Shown one piece after another: positions 1-10,234 of a DNA stretch of 47,876 nucleotides (within the stretch, counting starts at the first letter, position 1; each line of letters starts with the position of its first letter). The notes beneath the pieces were generated by a model, which worked only from the letters and a program-made list of their open reading frames with translations, did not search any database and had not been told where the DNA came from. A program made the translations under genes and the position numbers. Source of the stretch: Chromatiaceae bacterium (GTDB lineage Bacteria > Pseudomonadota > Gammaproteobacteria > Chromatiales > Chromatiaceae). Location: positions 1 to 47,876 of the forward strand of contig JALSSC010000047.1 of NCBI GenBank assembly GCA_026984455.1. Direction: 5' to 3'.

Positions 1-915
1 GGCACAGGCGACCAAGGGCAGAGGCCGCCCCCGCTCCCAGGGGGTGACGGGGCGGCGCCACCACCCCTGCCTGCGGCCGCTCCCGGGGTGGCGGACCAAG
101 GACGGACGCCACCCCCGCTTCCAGGAGGTCATGGGGAGACGCCACCGCCCCTGCCCGCGGCGCCTTCGGGGGCGGGAGCCCAGGGGCAGGCACCATCCCC
201 GCTCCCCGGAGGAGACGGGAACGCGGCGGCGCCACCGGCCTTGCCGGCCGTGGCCCCTGCAGGGACCGCCGTCGATGCCCTGGAGGCGCGGATGGAGGCC
301 TGTTCCGCAGACCCGAACTTTGTGACGCTGTCGGCGAATTGGCCGAGCCAGATCATCGCGGATGGCCTCTGTTTCCTCAGTTATCCGCCGGGATGGTCCC
401 TGTCGGGAGACGGGTCGGCCGCCTGGGCGGAAGGCAGCGGGGCGGGGTATGCCGTCCTCACGCCCCTGCTCCCGGGGGCGGGCTGGACGGCGGCGACGGA
501 ACTCCAGCAGGCGCTTGGGATGCTCAGGCGGCGTTTTCCCGATCTCCGGATCCTGAAGCAATGGGAACTGCCCCTGCCGGGCGAGATGGCTGTCGCGGGC
601 CTGCATTCGTTGGCGGCGGGATTCTCCTTGACATACCGGGGGGCGCCCGCCGTGGGCCTGCTGTTGCTCTCCTACATCCCCTGTGAGCCCTTGTCTCCCT
701 TTTGCACCATGCAGGCGCAGGCCACCTGGTCGAGGGTGGACCGGTTGTCCGAGAACGCCTGTGTATTGGCGGCCATCAATGCCTCCTATCACTGCCCCCA
801 TTCCGGCGGCGCGGGATGCGACACTTCGGACTGCAATGTGTCCTGCCAGGAGCAGGGATATGCACGGGGGCGGTGTGGCGGGGACCGGTGCTACTGCCTC
901 GGCTGGGGGGGGTGA
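1..915 (+). CDS. Proline-rich repeat protein with defensin-like cysteine tail (5' partial)
   Basis: The frame is open from base 1, so the N-terminus lies outside the window; an internal ATG-like start at 88 would cut the repeats and is not preferred. Residues 4-88 are three 28-29 residue Pro/Gly/Ala-rich repeats (PPPLPGGDG type). About 165 residues without a recognised family follow (rich in Trp, Gly and Leu), then a Cys-rich end. The last six cysteine codons start at 817, 832, 844, 874, 889 and 895, giving C-x4-C-x3-C-x9-C-x4-C-x-C. A GRC triplet precedes the CYC pair, matching the GxC-x3-9-C gamma-core of defensins. Two further Cys lie upstream. The pattern is seen directly; the CS-alpha-beta fold is inferred. 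Many cysteines suggest an exported protein, but any signal peptide is off-window. The gene converges on valS 105 bp away. It could also be an unrelated disulfide-rich surface protein. Confidence 0.7.
   Translation, partial: GTGDQGQRPPPLPGGDGAAPPPLPAAAPGVADQGRTPPPLPGGHGETPPPLPAAPSGAGAQGQAPSPLPGGDGNAAAPPALPAVAPAGTAVDALEARMEACSADPNFVTLSANWPSQIIADGLCFLSYPPGWSLSGDGSAAWAEGSGAGYAVLTPLLPGAGWTAATELQQALGMLRRRFPDLRILKQWELPLPGEMAVAGLHSLAAGFSLTYRGAPAVGLLLLSYIPCEPLSPFCTMQAQATWSRVDRLSENACVLAAINASYHCPHSGGAGCDTSDCNVSCQEQGYARGRCGGDRCYCLGWGG
10..264 (+). repeat. Three in-frame tandem repeats coding Pro-rich units
   Basis: Three diverged units of 84-87 bp start at 10, 94 and 181 and encode D/QGQ..PPPLPGG.G...PPPLPAA-type segments of 28-29 residues. 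Because the frame is open from base 1, more units may lie upstream. They probably form an extended, flexible linker between an unseen N-terminal part and the folded C-terminal region. Confidence 0.8.
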
Positions 916-1020
916 GGCGGCGCAGCGGTCCGATGCGTGTCTCCGGCTTGGTCCATTTTCCCCGCCACGGAGTCGTCCGGGGCGTTGCCTGGTCTTCCGG
1001 CGGGGCTCGCGGTCTCTGGC

Positions 1021-3837
1021 TCAGAGCCTGGCGATACGTTCGGCCTGTGCGCTCAGTTTGTCCAACGCGGATTGCCGTTGGGCCAGTCTCTCCCTTTCCT
1101 TGTCCACCACCTCCGCGGGTGCCCGGTCCACGAAGCGGGGGTTGGCCAGCTTGGCCCGGGTGCGTTCGAGGTCGGTCTCCAGGCGCTGGATCTCCTTGCG
1201 CAGACGTTGGAGTTCGGCGTCCTTGTCGATCAGTCCGGCGAGGGGGATCAGCAGTTTCATCTCCCCCACCAGGGCCACCGAGGCCTCGGGCGCGGCATCC
1301 TCATCGGCGAGCACCTCGGCCGATTGCAGGCGGGCGAGCCGGTCCAGGTAGGCGCGATGGCGGGTCAGGCGCGCCCGGTCGTCGTCCGAGGCGTTGGCCA
1401 GGAGCACGGGCACCGGGCGCCCCGGGGGGATGTTCAGTTCGCCCTTGATGCGCCGCACGCCGAGGATGAAGGCCATCACCCACTCCATCTCGGCCTCGGC
1501 CGCGGGGTCCTCCAGGGCCGGGTCCGGGCTGGGGAAGGGGGCGAGCATGAGGGTCTCGCCGGCCCGCCCGGCCAGGGGCGCGGCACGCTGCCAGATCTCC
1601 TCGGTGATGAAGGGCATGATGGGGTGGGCCAGACGCAGCAGGGTCTCCAGCACCTGTACCAGGGTGCGGCGGGTGCCGCGCTGCGCGGCGGCCGGGGCCT
1701 GGGGGTCGTCGAGCAGCGGTTTGGACAGCTCCAGATACCAGTCACAGTACTGATTCCAGGTGAACTCGTAGAGGGCCCGCGCCGCCTGGTCGAGGCGGTA
1801 GCCCTCGATGCCCTGGATCACCTCCCGGATGGTCTCCTGCAGGCGTGAGAGGATCCAGCGGTCGGCGGCGGAGAGCGCCACTTCACCACCGTCGGCGCCG
1901 CAGTCCTCGCCCTCGGTATTCATGAACACGTAGCGGGCGGCGTTCCACAGCTTGTTGCAGAAGTTGCGGTAGCCCTCGATGCGGCCCAGGTCGAACTTGA
2001 TGTCGCGGCCGGTGGTGGCCAGGGCGGCGAAGGTGAAGCGCAGGGCGTCGCAGCCGAAGGCGGGAATGCCGTTGGGGAACTCCTTGCGGGTCTGGCGGGC
2101 GATGCGCGCGGCCAGTTGCGGTTGCATCATGCCGCGGGTGCGCTTGGCCACCAGGGCCTCCAGGTCGATGCCGTCGATCAGGTCGATGGGATCGAGCACG
2201 TTGCCCTTGGACTTGGACATCTTGTCACCCTGGGAGTCGCGCACCAGGCCGTGGATGTAGACCTCGTGGAAGGGCACCTCGCCCATGAACTCGAGGCCCA
2301 TCATGATCATCCGCGCCACCCAGAAGAAGATGATGTCGAAGCCGGTGACCAGGACCCGGGTGGGGTAGAAGGTCGCCAGTTCCGGGGTCCTTTCCGGCCA
2401 GCCGAGGGTGGAGAAGGGCCAGAGGGCGGAGCTGAACCAGGTGTCCAGCACGTCCTCGTCCTGCCGCAGGGGGAGATCCGCGGGCAGGCCGTGGGCGCCG
2501 CGGACCTCTTCTTCGGACCGTCCCACGTAGACGTTGCCCCGGTCGTCGTACCAGGCGGGGATGCGGTGGCCCCACCAGATCTGACGGCTGATGCACCAGT
2601 CCTGGATGTTGCGCATCCATTCGAAATAGGTGTTCTTCCAGTTGTCGGGGACGAAGCGGACACGTCCCGATTCCACCGCCTCGATGGCCGGGCGGGCCAG
2701 GGGCGCGGTCTTCACGAACCACTGATCGGTGAGGAAGGGCTCGATCACGCTGCCCGAGCGGTCGCCGCGGGGGACCATGTGGCGGTGCTCCTCGATGCGC
2801 TCCACCAGGCCCTGGGCCTCCAGATCCGCGAGCATGCGTTTGCGCGCCTCGTAGCGGTCCAGGCCGACGTAGGCGGCGGGGATCAGGCCGTCTTCCTCCG
2901 CGCTGTCGGCGCGGATGGCGGCGTCCACCGTGAAGACGTTGATGAGGCCCCCGTGGGGCTGTTCCAGGATGGCCTTCTCGTCGCGGTGGCGCTGCCAGAC
3001 CTGGTAGTCGTTGAAGTCGTGGGCGGCGGTGATCTTGACGCAGCCGGTGCCGAAAGCCGGATCCACGTAGTCGTCGGCGATGATGGGGATGCGCCGGCCG
3101 GTCAGGGGCAGCTCCACCCGCTCGCCGATGAGGTGGGTGTAGCGCGCGTCACCGGGGTGCACCGCCACGGCGCAGTCGCCGAGAAGGGTCTCCGGGCGGG
3201 TGGTGGCCACCACCAGATGGCCGGTGCCGTTGCTCAGGGGATAGCGCAGGTGCCAGAGGTGGCCGGCCTCCTCCTCCTGGATCACCTCCAGATCGGAGAC
3301 CGCGGTGTGGAGTACCGGATCCCAGTTCACCAGGCGCTGGCCACGGTAGATCAGGCCCTTTTCGTAGAGGCGCACGAACACCTCGCGCACCGCCGCCGAC
3401 AGGCCCTCGTCCATGGTGAAGCGTTCCCGCGACCAGTCCACCGAGGCCCCCATGCGGCGCAACTGGCGGGTGATGGTGTCGCCCGACTGGTGTTTCCACT
3501 CCCACACCCGTTCCACGAAGGCCTCGCGGCCGAGGTCGTGACGGGTCCGGCCCTCGGCCTCCAGGAGGCGTTCCACCACCATCTGGGTGGCGATGCCCGC
3601 ATGGTCGGTGCCCACCTGCCAGAGGGTGCGGTCTCCCTTCATACGGTGATAACGGATCAGGGCATCCATGAGCGTGTCCTGGAAGGCGTGGCCCATGTGC
3701 AGGCTGCCGGTCACGTTGGGCGGTGGAATCATGATGCAGTAGGGCGTTCCCTCGCCGCGCGGGGCGAACCAGCCGTTTTCCTCCCAGGTGCGGTACCAGC
3801 GTTGCTCCAGACGGTGGGGGTCGTAGCTCTTGTCCAT
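1021..3837 (-). CDS. valS: Valine--tRNA ligase
   Basis: Cytoplasmic class I aminoacyl-tRNA synthetase that charges tRNA-Val and edits Thr-tRNA-Val. Seen: HIGH motif as HMGH at residues 47-50 after [14 protein letters not shown] at 539-543 (KMSKSKGN), an editing domain between them, an anticodon-binding domain, and a C-terminal coiled coil rich in Arg/Glu/Leu that is typical of ValS. The protein has 938 residues, close to the usual ~950. The ATG at 3837 is chosen over in-frame starts at 3879 and 3975 because a TATAAT box on the minus strand (3878-3883) lies between them, giving a leader of roughly 30 nt. A GGAG lies 12 nt upstream. The gene stands alone, convergent with the Cys-rich gene. Confidence 0.97.
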   Translation of the reverse strand: MDKSYDPHRLEQRWYRTWEENGWFAPRGEGTPYCIMIPPPNVTGSLHMGHAFQDTLMDALIRYHRMKGDRTLWQVGTDHAGIATQMVVERLLEAEGRTRHDLGREAFVERVWEWKHQSGDTITRQLRRMGASVDWSRERFTMDEGLSAAVREVFVRLYEKGLIYRGQRLVNWDPVLHTAVSDLEVIQEEEAGHLWHLRYPLSNGTGHLVVATTRPETLLGDCAVAVHPGDARYTHLIGERVELPLTGRRIPIIADDYVDPAFGTGCVKITAAHDFNDYQVWQRHRDEKAILEQPHGGLINVFTVDAAIRADSAEEDGLIPAAYVGLDRYEARKRMLADLEAQGLVERIEEHRHMVPRGDRSGSVIEPFLTDQWFVKTAPLARPAIEAVESGRVRFVPDNWKNTYFEWMRNIQDWCISRQIWWGHRIPAWYDDRGNVYVGRSEEEVRGAHGLPADLPLRQDEDVLDTWFSSALWPFSTLGWPERTPELATFYPTRVLVTGFDIIFFWVARMIMMGLEFMGEVPFHEVYIHGLVRDSQGDKMSKSKGNVLDPIDLIDGIDLEALVAKRTRGMMQPQLAARIARQTRKEFPNGIPAFGCDALRFTFAALATTGRDIKFDLGRIEGYRNFCNKLWNAARYVFMNTEGEDCGADGGEVALSAADRWILSRLQETIREVIQGIEGYRLDQAARALYEFTWNQYCDWYLELSKPLLDDPQAPAAAQRGTRRTLVQVLETLLRLAHPIMPFITEEIWQRAAPLAGRAGETLMLAPFPSPDPALEDPAAEAEMEWVMAFILGVRRIKGELNIPPGRPVPVLLANASDDDRARLTRHRAYLDRLARLQSAEVLADEDAAPEASVALVGEMKLLIPLAGLIDKDAELQRLRKEIQRLETDLERTRAKLANPRFVDRAPAEVVDKERERLAQRQSALDKLSAQAERIARL

Positions 3838-3877
3838 GGGTTCCGGGATCTCCGCGGCGGGGATGGGGAAACCCGAC

Positions 3878-3885
3878 ATTATACC
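3878..3885 (-). promoter_or_regulatory. Candidate valS promoter -10 (GGTATAAT)
   Basis: On the minus strand GGTATAAT ends at 3878, about 40 nt before the valS ATG. No good -35 is visible at 17 bp spacing. The box overlaps the left edge of the palindromic element 3882-4075, so that the element end forms part of the promoter. Confidence 0.6.
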
Positions 3886-4075
3886 GATCGCGCGCGAATC
3901 TTTCGTTTTTCGAGGGCGTTTCCCGTGCCCCCGGACGGGGACCTGCCTGTGGTCGGCAGGGTGCAAGTGGCTCATACGGGGCTATGGCGGGCAATCGCGG
4001 GGCCTCCCCGGGGTACCCGGGGGGCGTGGTTGCCGATCTGCCTGCCACAGGCAGGAGATCGCCGGGCGATGGGTA
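3882..4075. repeat. Palindromic intergenic element, copy B (diverged)
   Basis: A 194-bp imperfect palindrome running from TACC at 3882 to GGTA ending at 4075. Positions 3942-3952 and 4045-4055 are an exact 11-bp inverted pair (CCTGCCTGTGG / CCACAGGCAGG). The left half from 3883 aligns without gaps to copy A at 35532 for about 49 bp (roughly 41 identical by eye, including TTTCGTTTTTCGAGGG). The middle (CTCATACGGGGCTATGGCG) resembles the copy A loop region. No protein is encoded. It resembles an ERIC- or MITE-like dispersed element. Confidence 0.7.
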
Positions 4076-4587
4076 GTCTTCAAGTTTGCACCTTGGTGGC
4101 CGAAGAGGAGCTGAGAGCAGGCATTACCGGCCCGGAATGCAGGACTTCACAAGGAAGGGCTTGGATGGAGGAAGGGGCCTGGGATCGGGAGCAATGCATA
4201 GATCCCGAGGTCCGGCTGCGCTATCTTGGTGCAATATCCGGGCTAGGGCCTTCCTTGGCGATCAGGATTGGCTGCGCTGCATCTGCCGCCGATGGTCCGG
4301 CCGATGGTGTGGCGACAGGCTCACCGTGGTTGCAGCATTCCGGGGAGGGATGTCACTCCCTTGTGCCTTGCATCGCGTCGGTGATCGACCCTATCTGTCT
4401 GCTGAACCACCGATGTACCACTAACCTATCAAAGCCGCAGGCGTTACGAAATGAACCGGGGCCACATGCATACTCGGAGAAGGGTGATGAATGGATTCGA
4501 GTCCCGCCCCGTCGGGGATGCCCCTGTGCTTCCGGTCCGAGCCCTCGCTCATTCCGGCCCGGCGTCGTCCCGTCTGGGATCGAAACG
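4076..4587. other. Intergenic region without recognisable gene
   Basis: 512 bp between the palindromic element and the hybrid kinase gene. Short open frames here have atypical composition and no recognisable protein family. A small CCCC-GTC-GGGG hairpin lies near 4507. No tRNA, riboswitch or promoter could be supported with confidence. Confidence 0.5.
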
Positions 4588-7500
4588 ATGAAGGACAGGC
4601 ACTCCGCGGAGATCGATCCCCTGGCCTTCGAAGCCGAACAGACCCGTCTGCTCTATGCCGGGCTCGGTCACACCCTGGTAGGGACGGTCTTGGCGGCCAG
4701 TGCGTTCGTCGTGGTGATGCACGCGCATATCCCTCATCCCGCCCTCGGTTGGACTTGGCTGGGCCTGTTGCTCCTGGTGAGCGGTGCGCGTGCCCTGCTG
4801 GCCCTGTCTTACTGGCGCGCGTCGGCCCGGGAGCGGGCCGAGACGCACTGGTTGCGCCGCTGGTCTCTGTTCACCCTGATCTCGGGAGTGATCTGGGGGG
4901 CCGCGGCCTGGATGCTCTTCCCCGTGGGCTCCCGGGCCTATCAGGCCCTGCTCATGCTGGGCCTGATGGGTATCGCCAGTGGCGCCGTGGTGCTTCACGC
5001 CTACCGTCCGCGTGTGACCGTCCTTTTCATCCTCATTCTGTTCACCGCGGCCGAGGCCCGACTGCTCTGGGAAGGGACCTCGTTCACCAGGGAACTGGCC
5101 TTGTTCATGACGTTGTACCTGATGTTCCTGTTGCGTGCCGCCCAGGTCGTCGGCCGCAGTTTCGACGAGGTCCTGCGCCTGCGCCTGGAGAGTGAGCAGC
5201 GGGAGACCGCCCTGCGTCAGGCCAAGGAGGTCGCGGAGGCCGCCAACCGGGCCAAGAGCGAATTCCTCGCCACCATGAGCCATGAGATCCGCACCCCCAT
5301 GAATGGGGTCTTGGGGATGACCGAACTGTTGCTCCAGAGCCCTCTCACGTCGCGCCAGATGCGTCTGGCCGGCATCGCCCGGCAGTCGGCCCGCAGTCTT
5401 CTCGGGGTCATCGACAGCGTCCTGGACTACTCGAAGATCGAGGCCGGGCGGCTCGAACTCGCGGCCGAACCCTTCGATCTCGCCTCGGTGCTGGAGGACA
5501 CCCTGGACCTGGTGGCCGAAGGTGCCCGGAAGAAGGGTCTCGAACTGATCTCGGAACTCCCGGTGGGGCTGGAACGCAAGGTGATCGGTGATCCCGTGCG
5601 CCTGCGTCAGATCCTTCTCAATCTGTTGGGCAATGCCGTCAAGTTCACCAGTGAAGGGACGGTGGGCCTGAGGGCCACTGCCCAGCCAAGCGGTACGGGT
5701 GGGATACGGGTGGAGTTCGAGGTGAGCGATACCGGACCGGGCATACCCGCCACCCGTCAAACCGCCGTTTTCCAGGCCTTCGAGCAGGCCGAAGGGGCGG
5801 CCACCACCCGCAGCTATGGGGGGACCGGCCTGGGTCTGGCCATCGTCCGCCGGCTGGTACGCCTGATGGGGGGTGAGATCGGTCTCGAGAGTCGGGAAGG
5901 CGAGGGCAGCCGGTTCCACTTCGATCTGGAATTCAGGTTGAGCGACCAGGCCCTGCCGGTCCCTGATACCGGCCCTCTGCGAGGACGGCGGATCGCCCTC
6001 CTCGGGGGACATCCCCAGAACCGACGGGGGCTGATGCGGCTCCTCGGTACCTGGGGGCTGGAGCCCATCGACCTCGGTCCCATCGAAGAGGCCATGATCA
6101 AACTTCGCTCATGCGCCGGTCAGGATCCAGGATTGGACTTCTGTCTCTTCGACCCTTGGCCGGGATCCACACTTCCGGGGGCCTGGTTCGAACCCCTGCA
6201 AATCCTGCCCATAGCTCCGAAGACGTTGTATCTCGGCCCGCCCGATGGGCCGTTGCCCGCCGGTATCGATTCCAGCCTCTCCAAACCCCTGCATCGGGGC
6301 GACTTGCGGGACGCCTTGCTGCGCCTGGTCTCAGGGGTGAGCGCCCCTCCCGGACCGGTGGCGGTATCCCGGGGACCGAGGCGCTCTACCGGGGCGCGGA
6401 TCCTCTTGGCCGAGGACAATCCGGTCAACCAAGAGGTGGCCCTGGGGCTGTTGGAGGCGGCCGGTTACGAGGTGACGGTGGTGAGCGACGGCCGTCAGGC
6501 CGTGGCCGCGATGCGGGAGGGGTTCGATCTGATCCTCATGGATTGCCACATGCCCGGTATGGACGGTTTCGAGGCCAGCCGGCGGATCCGTGCGGCCGAA
6601 GACGAAGGCCGTCACATACCCATCATCGCCCTCACCGCCGATGTGGTGGAAGGCATCCAGGAACGCTGCCAGGCGGCAGGTATGGACGACTATCTGGCCA
6701 AACCCTTCGTTGCGGAGGATCTGTACGCCAAGCTCACGACCTGGTTGGATCTCGCTTCCGACCCGATGGGCGAGGGCATCGATCTGTCGCGCTTGCCGCG
6801 GCGGGCGCTGGAGGTCTTCGTGCGCCAAGCCCCGGTACAGCTGGTGAACCTGACCACCGCCTTCCGTCGGGGCGATACCCGCGGGGTGGCGGAGATCGCG
6901 CACAGCCTCAAGTCCAGTTGTGCCACCCTCGGCGACCAGGTCCTGGCCATGGCCTGCGAGGCCCTGGAGCGTCAGGACCAGATGGAGGATGCGGCCTTCG
7001 CCCAGGCCCGGTTACAGGTCCTGGAGCGGGGCCTGCCGCGTCTGGTGGAAGAGATCGAGGCCACCTTGGGAAAGGGCCCGGAGGGTGCCGCGAGGGTGCC
7101 TCGTATCGGTCATGGCGAACATGTCCTGGTGGTGGACGACGATCCCAGCCAGTGCGCCCTGGTGGCCGGGTATCTGAAACAGGTCGGTTTCGAGGTACGC
7201 GAGGCCGATAGTGGCGCGTCGGCCATTGCCGTTCTGGAGAAGTGGTCGGTCGAACTGGTGGTCACCGATGCCGTGATGCCGGGCATGGATGGCTATACCC
7301 TGTGCGGCCATCTACGCAGTCAACCCGCCACTCGCGGCCTGCCGGTGGTGATCGTCACCGGCCAGCAGGAAGATGTGGCCGTGCGGCGCGCCTTCGATGC
7401 CGGCGCCACCAGCTTCAACACCAAGCCACTGAACCTCCACGGCCTCGCTCACTCGCTCCAGTTCATCCTCCGGGCTGCGCGTACCGCGAGCGAACTCAGA

Positions 7501-9219
7501 GAGAAGGGGGAACTCCTGAGTTCGGCGGAACGTCTGGCCCGCCTGGGCTATTGGCGCTGGCAGGTGGGCGAAGACGAGCTGGAGATCTCCGACAATCTCG
7601 CCAGCCTCTGCGGCCACGCCCAGGGCGCCCGGGTGACCCTGGATGCCTGTCTTGAGCGTACCCATCCCGAGGATCGTGAGCGGGTCTACGGCCACATCGT
7701 CGAGACGGCGGCCAGCAGGGTCGCCTGTTCCTTCGAATATCGCCTGCGCAGCCCCTCGGGTGAGGGCTGGATGCAGGTGCAACAACACGTCCAGTTCCTG
7801 GTGAGCGCGGACGGTCACGGCTATCTGTTGGGTACGGTGCAGGACATCAGCGAGCTGAAGCAGGCCGAGGAGCGGGTGCGCCAGCTGGCCTTCTACGACG
7901 AACTCACCGGACTGGCCAGCCGCACCCACCTGCACCACCACTTGGCCGATGCCATCCGTACGGGGGCCAGGCGGGATGAGTCTTTCGCCTTGATCTATCT
8001 GGATTTGGACGGTTTCAAGGACATCAACGACACCCTGGGCCACGATCAGGGGGACGACTTGTTGCGGGAGGTGGCGAGGCGTCTCCAATCGGTGCTGCGG
8101 GATTCGGATTTCGCCGCTCGCCTGGGGGGAGACGAGTTCTGCATCGTCACCGGGGCCATCTATGACGGGCTGGATGTGGGCGAGGTGGCCGTGCGCTGCC
8201 TGGATGCCATCAATGCGCCCGTGCATCTGCTCACCCACGAGATCCGGCCGCGCGCGAGTATCGGCATCGCCCTCTACCCTCAGGATGGCACCGATCCGGC
8301 GGCCCTGGTGCGCGCGGCGGACACGGCCATGTACGTGGCCAAGGGCCAGGGCAAACACTGTTATGCGTTCTACGATGCTGCCATGACCACGGCCGCAGAA
8401 CACCGGATGCAGCTGGAGGCCGCCCTGCGCCTGTCCGTGGAGCGAAACGAATTCGAACTCCACTTTCAGCCGATAGTCGATCTCTTCGACGGGCGTATCA
8501 AGGGAGTGGAGGCCTTGGTCCGCTGGCAGCATCCGGACCAGGGTCTTGTCCCCCCGAGTGAGTTCATCGGTCTGGCCGAACACATCGGCCTCATCCCCCG
8601 GATCGGTGAATGGGTGATCGAGGCTGCCTGCCGTCAGCTCCTGGCCTGGGACGAGGCCGGAGTGGAGGTACGTACGGTGGCGGTCAATATCTCCCCCTGT
8701 CAGTTCGAGCGTACCGATCTCGTTGCGGTGGTGGCCCGTGTCCTGTCCCGTACCGGTCTGTCCCCCGGGCGTCTGGAACTGGAGATCACCGAAGGTCTGA
8801 GCCGGGATCCCGGGTCCTATGCCCGTGTCTGTGAACGCCTGCGCGCCCTGGGGGTGCGTGTGGCCATCGACGACTTCGGTATGGGGTACTCCTCTCTGGC
8901 GGTGATCAAGGACGTCCCGGTGGACGCGCTCAAGGTGGATCGGGCCTTCGTCAAGGACCTGGGCAGGGATCCCAATGTCGCGGTCTTGCTGGGCACCATC
9001 CTGGGGATGGCCCGGGGGCTTGGCTTCGAGGTGGTGGCCGAGGGGGCGGAGACCTTGGAGCAGGTGCAGATTCTGCGGGGGTTGGGTTGCCCCCTGGTCC
9101 AAGGTTGGTTCTTCAGTCCCCCGCAGCCGGCCTCTGATATTCCCGCCCTGGCGGCGCGCGGTTTCCTGCCGCCCGCCCTACCCGTTCCGGTCAGCGATGA
9201 GGAGACATCACCTCGGTGA
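4588..9219 (+). CDS. Hybrid histidine kinase-HPt-receiver-PAS-GGDEF-EAL protein
   Basis: A 1543-residue inner-membrane signalling protein. Order seen: hydrophobic membrane segments (about residues 25-180); coiled coil; HisKA with H232 in SHEIRTP; HATPase_c with N and G boxes (about 350-450); a degenerate receiver-like stretch (about 460-580); receiver 1 with D652 in [13 protein letters not shown]; HPt with H772 in AHSLKSS; receiver 2 with D894 in [12 protein letters not shown]; a PAS-like region (about 970-1090); GGDEF at 1180-1184 with an RxxD inhibitory site at 1171-1174; EAL at 1308-1310 with DDFG at 1428-1431. The layout predicts a His-Asp-His-Asp relay ending on a receiver joined to cyclic-di-GMP synthesis and degradation domains. 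Catalytic motifs look intact on both output domains. ATG 4588 follows GGGAT; the frame is open upstream, but that part is antisense to valS. The last 4 bases overlap the HDOD gene. Confidence 0.92.
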   Translation: MKDRHSAEIDPLAFEAEQTRLLYAGLGHTLVGTVLAASAFVVVMHAHIPHPALGWTWLGLLLLVSGARALLALSYWRASARERAETHWLRRWSLFTLISGVIWGAAAWMLFPVGSRAYQALLMLGLMGIASGAVVLHAYRPRVTVLFILILFTAAEARLLWEGTSFTRELALFMTLYLMFLLRAAQVVGRSFDEVLRLRLESEQRETALRQAKEVAEAANRAKSEFLATMSHEIRTPMNGVLGMTELLLQSPLTSRQMRLAGIARQSARSLLGVIDSVLDYSKIEAGRLELAAEPFDLASVLEDTLDLVAEGARKKGLELISELPVGLERKVIGDPVRLRQILLNLLGNAVKFTSEGTVGLRATAQPSGTGGIRVEFEVSDTGPGIPATRQTAVFQAFEQAEGAATTRSYGGTGLGLAIVRRLVRLMGGEIGLESREGEGSRFHFDLEFRLSDQALPVPDTGPLRGRRIALLGGHPQNRRGLMRLLGTWGLEPIDLGPIEEAMIKLRSCAGQDPGLDFCLFDPWPGSTLPGAWFEPLQILPIAPKTLYLGPPDGPLPAGIDSSLSKPLHRGDLRDALLRLVSGVSAPPGPVAVSRGPRRSTGARILLAEDNPVNQEVALGLLEAAGYEVTVVSDGRQAVAAMREGFDLILMDCHMPGMDGFEASRRIRAAEDEGRHIPIIALTADVVEGIQERCQAAGMDDYLAKPFVAEDLYAKLTTWLDLASDPMGEGIDLSRLPRRALEVFVRQAPVQLVNLTTAFRRGDTRGVAEIAHSLKSSCATLGDQVLAMACEALERQDQMEDAAFAQARLQVLERGLPRLVEEIEATLGKGPEGAARVPRIGHGEHVLVVDDDPSQCALVAGYLKQVGFEVREADSGASAIAVLEKWSVELVVTDAVMPGMDGYTLCGHLRSQPATRGLPVVIVTGQQEDVAVRRAFDAGATSFNTKPLNLHGLAHSLQFILRAARTASELREKGELLSSAERLARLGYWRWQVGEDELEISDNLASLCGHAQGARVTLDACLERTHPEDRERVYGHIVETAASRVACSFEYRLRSPSGEGWMQVQQHVQFLVSADGHGYLLGTVQDISELKQAEERVRQLAFYDELTGLASRTHLHHHLADAIRTGARRDESFALIYLDLDGFKDINDTLGHDQGDDLLREVARRLQSVLRDSDFAARLGGDEFCIVTGAIYDGLDVGEVAVRCLDAINAPVHLLTHEIRPRASIGIALYPQDGTDPAALVRAADTAMYVAKGQGKHCYAFYDAAMTTAAEHRMQLEAALRLSVERNEFELHFQPIVDLFDGRIKGVEALVRWQHPDQGLVPPSEFIGLAEHIGLIPRIGEWVIEAACRQLLAWDEAGVEVRTVAVNISPCQFERTDLVAVVARVLSRTGLSPGRLELEITEGLSRDPGSYARVCERLRALGVRVAIDDFGMGYSSLAVIKDVPVDALKVDRAFVKDLGRDPNVAVLLGTILGMARGLGFEVVAEGAETLEQVQILRGLGCPLVQGWFFSPPQPASDIPALAARGFLPPALPVPVSDEETSPR

Positions 9220-10112
9220 ACACCTGTACTGCCCTCCACCGCGCCCTGGGAGAGTCCCCGGAGGTCCCGGTACTGCCGCCAGGGATTTCCTGGTTGCTCG
9301 AGGCCCTGGCCGACGACGAGATCGAACTGGGCCGACTCGCCGGGGTGATCGAGACCTTTCCCGGTATCGCCGCCAAGCTCGTGGCCGTGGCCAACTCGGC
9401 CTGGGCCGCGCCGCGTGTCCCCATCGTCGGGGTACGCGAGGCCTGCGTACGTCTCGGCCTGCAAGTGGTGCGCAGCATCGCCATCGCCCTGGCCGTGGCG
9501 ACCCCCTTCGATCCAGGGCGCTGCCCTGGGTTCGATCCGGAACGGTTCTGGTCCAGCGCCTTGCTCTGCGCCGAGGCCGCAGATGCCCTCGCGTCTTTCG
9601 TGGACGGCCACAGCGACGGCCTGCGTACAGCCGGTTTGATTCACCACCTCGGCCTCCTGTGGTTGGCCGACCAACGTGGTGTCGAGACCGCGGAGGCCAT
9701 CGAAGCACGGGATGCGGGGGCCGTACCCAGTCTGGAACAGGCCCTCAGTGAGCGCCTGGGCCTGGGGTATTGCACCGTAGGGGCCTGCCTGGGGCGGGCC
9801 TGGGGGCTGCCTGCCCCACTCACCACCGCCATGGCCGAACATCGCCGCCCGGACTACCGTGGCCCCTATTGGCGCATGGCCGCTGCCGTGGGACTCGCCG
9901 CCGCACTCGCCGCACGCATCCTCGCGGGGGCGGGAGAGACGCCTTCCTCATCGGCCTTGGCCGTCCCCGACGAGCGTCTCGGCGCCTTGGTGGAGCGCCT
10001 GGAGGCGCGGCGCGAGGCCATGAGGGCAATGGCCCAGGCGCTCTTTAGGCCGGGCTCGGTCGCGTATGCCGGGGCGGACGTCCGTTCCGATCCGGGGGCC
10101 TCTCTGCGATGA
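9216..10112 (+). CDS. HDOD domain protein
   Basis: A 298-residue soluble protein of the HDOD family (a metal-site-poor relative of HD phosphohydrolases, common in bacterial signalling). Seen: helical segments with the typical pattern [12 protein letters not shown]...[10 protein letters not shown] and a later GLIHHLGLL...GAxLGxAWGLP stretch. It starts with GTG at 9216, overlapping the kinase stop (GTGA), so the two genes are probably translationally coupled. This suggests the HDOD protein acts in the same pathway, as HDOD proteins often accompany c-di-GMP and two-component systems. Its biochemical activity cannot be told from sequence. Confidence 0.8.
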   Translation: MNTCTALHRALGESPEVPVLPPGISWLLEALADDEIELGRLAGVIETFPGIAAKLVAVANSAWAAPRVPIVGVREACVRLGLQVVRSIAIALAVATPFDPGRCPGFDPERFWSSALLCAEAADALASFVDGHSDGLRTAGLIHHLGLLWLADQRGVETAEAIEARDAGAVPSLEQALSERLGLGYCTVGACLGRAWGLPAPLTTAMAEHRRPDYRGPYWRMAAAVGLAAALAARILAGAGETPSSSALAVPDERLGALVERLEARREAMRAMAQALFRPGSVAYAGADVRSDPGASLR

Positions 10113-10234
10113 TCTCTTGATCCGCAGGAGTCGTCGTGGCCGAAGCCGCCCGCACGTGGTGGTCTATGCTGGGGACAGTCAGCCAACGGCCAAGATGGAA
10201 AGCAACCCCTTCGCCTGATCTATGGAGTCCCTTT

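Noticed and set aside
10-264. CRISPR-like repeat array
   Set aside because: Repeats are diverged, in frame, contiguous and coding; there are no unique spacers.
4485-4530. tRNA-like T-arm string (GGATTCGAGTCC) before the kinase gene
   Set aside because: No acceptor stem, anticodon arm or D-arm can be built around it.
2116-4587. Long open frame continuous with the hybrid kinase on the plus strand
   Set aside because: Up to 3837 it is antisense to valS and the rest lacks any protein family signal; the membrane domain of the kinase begins shortly after ATG 4588.
4076-4587. c-di-GMP (GEMM) riboswitch controlling the GGDEF-EAL gene
   Set aside because: Neither the conserved core nor the expected paired helices were recognised.
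7312-9102. 596-residue minus-strand frame
   Set aside because: Antisense to the PAS-GGDEF-EAL part of the kinase; low-complexity composition and no recognisable motif.
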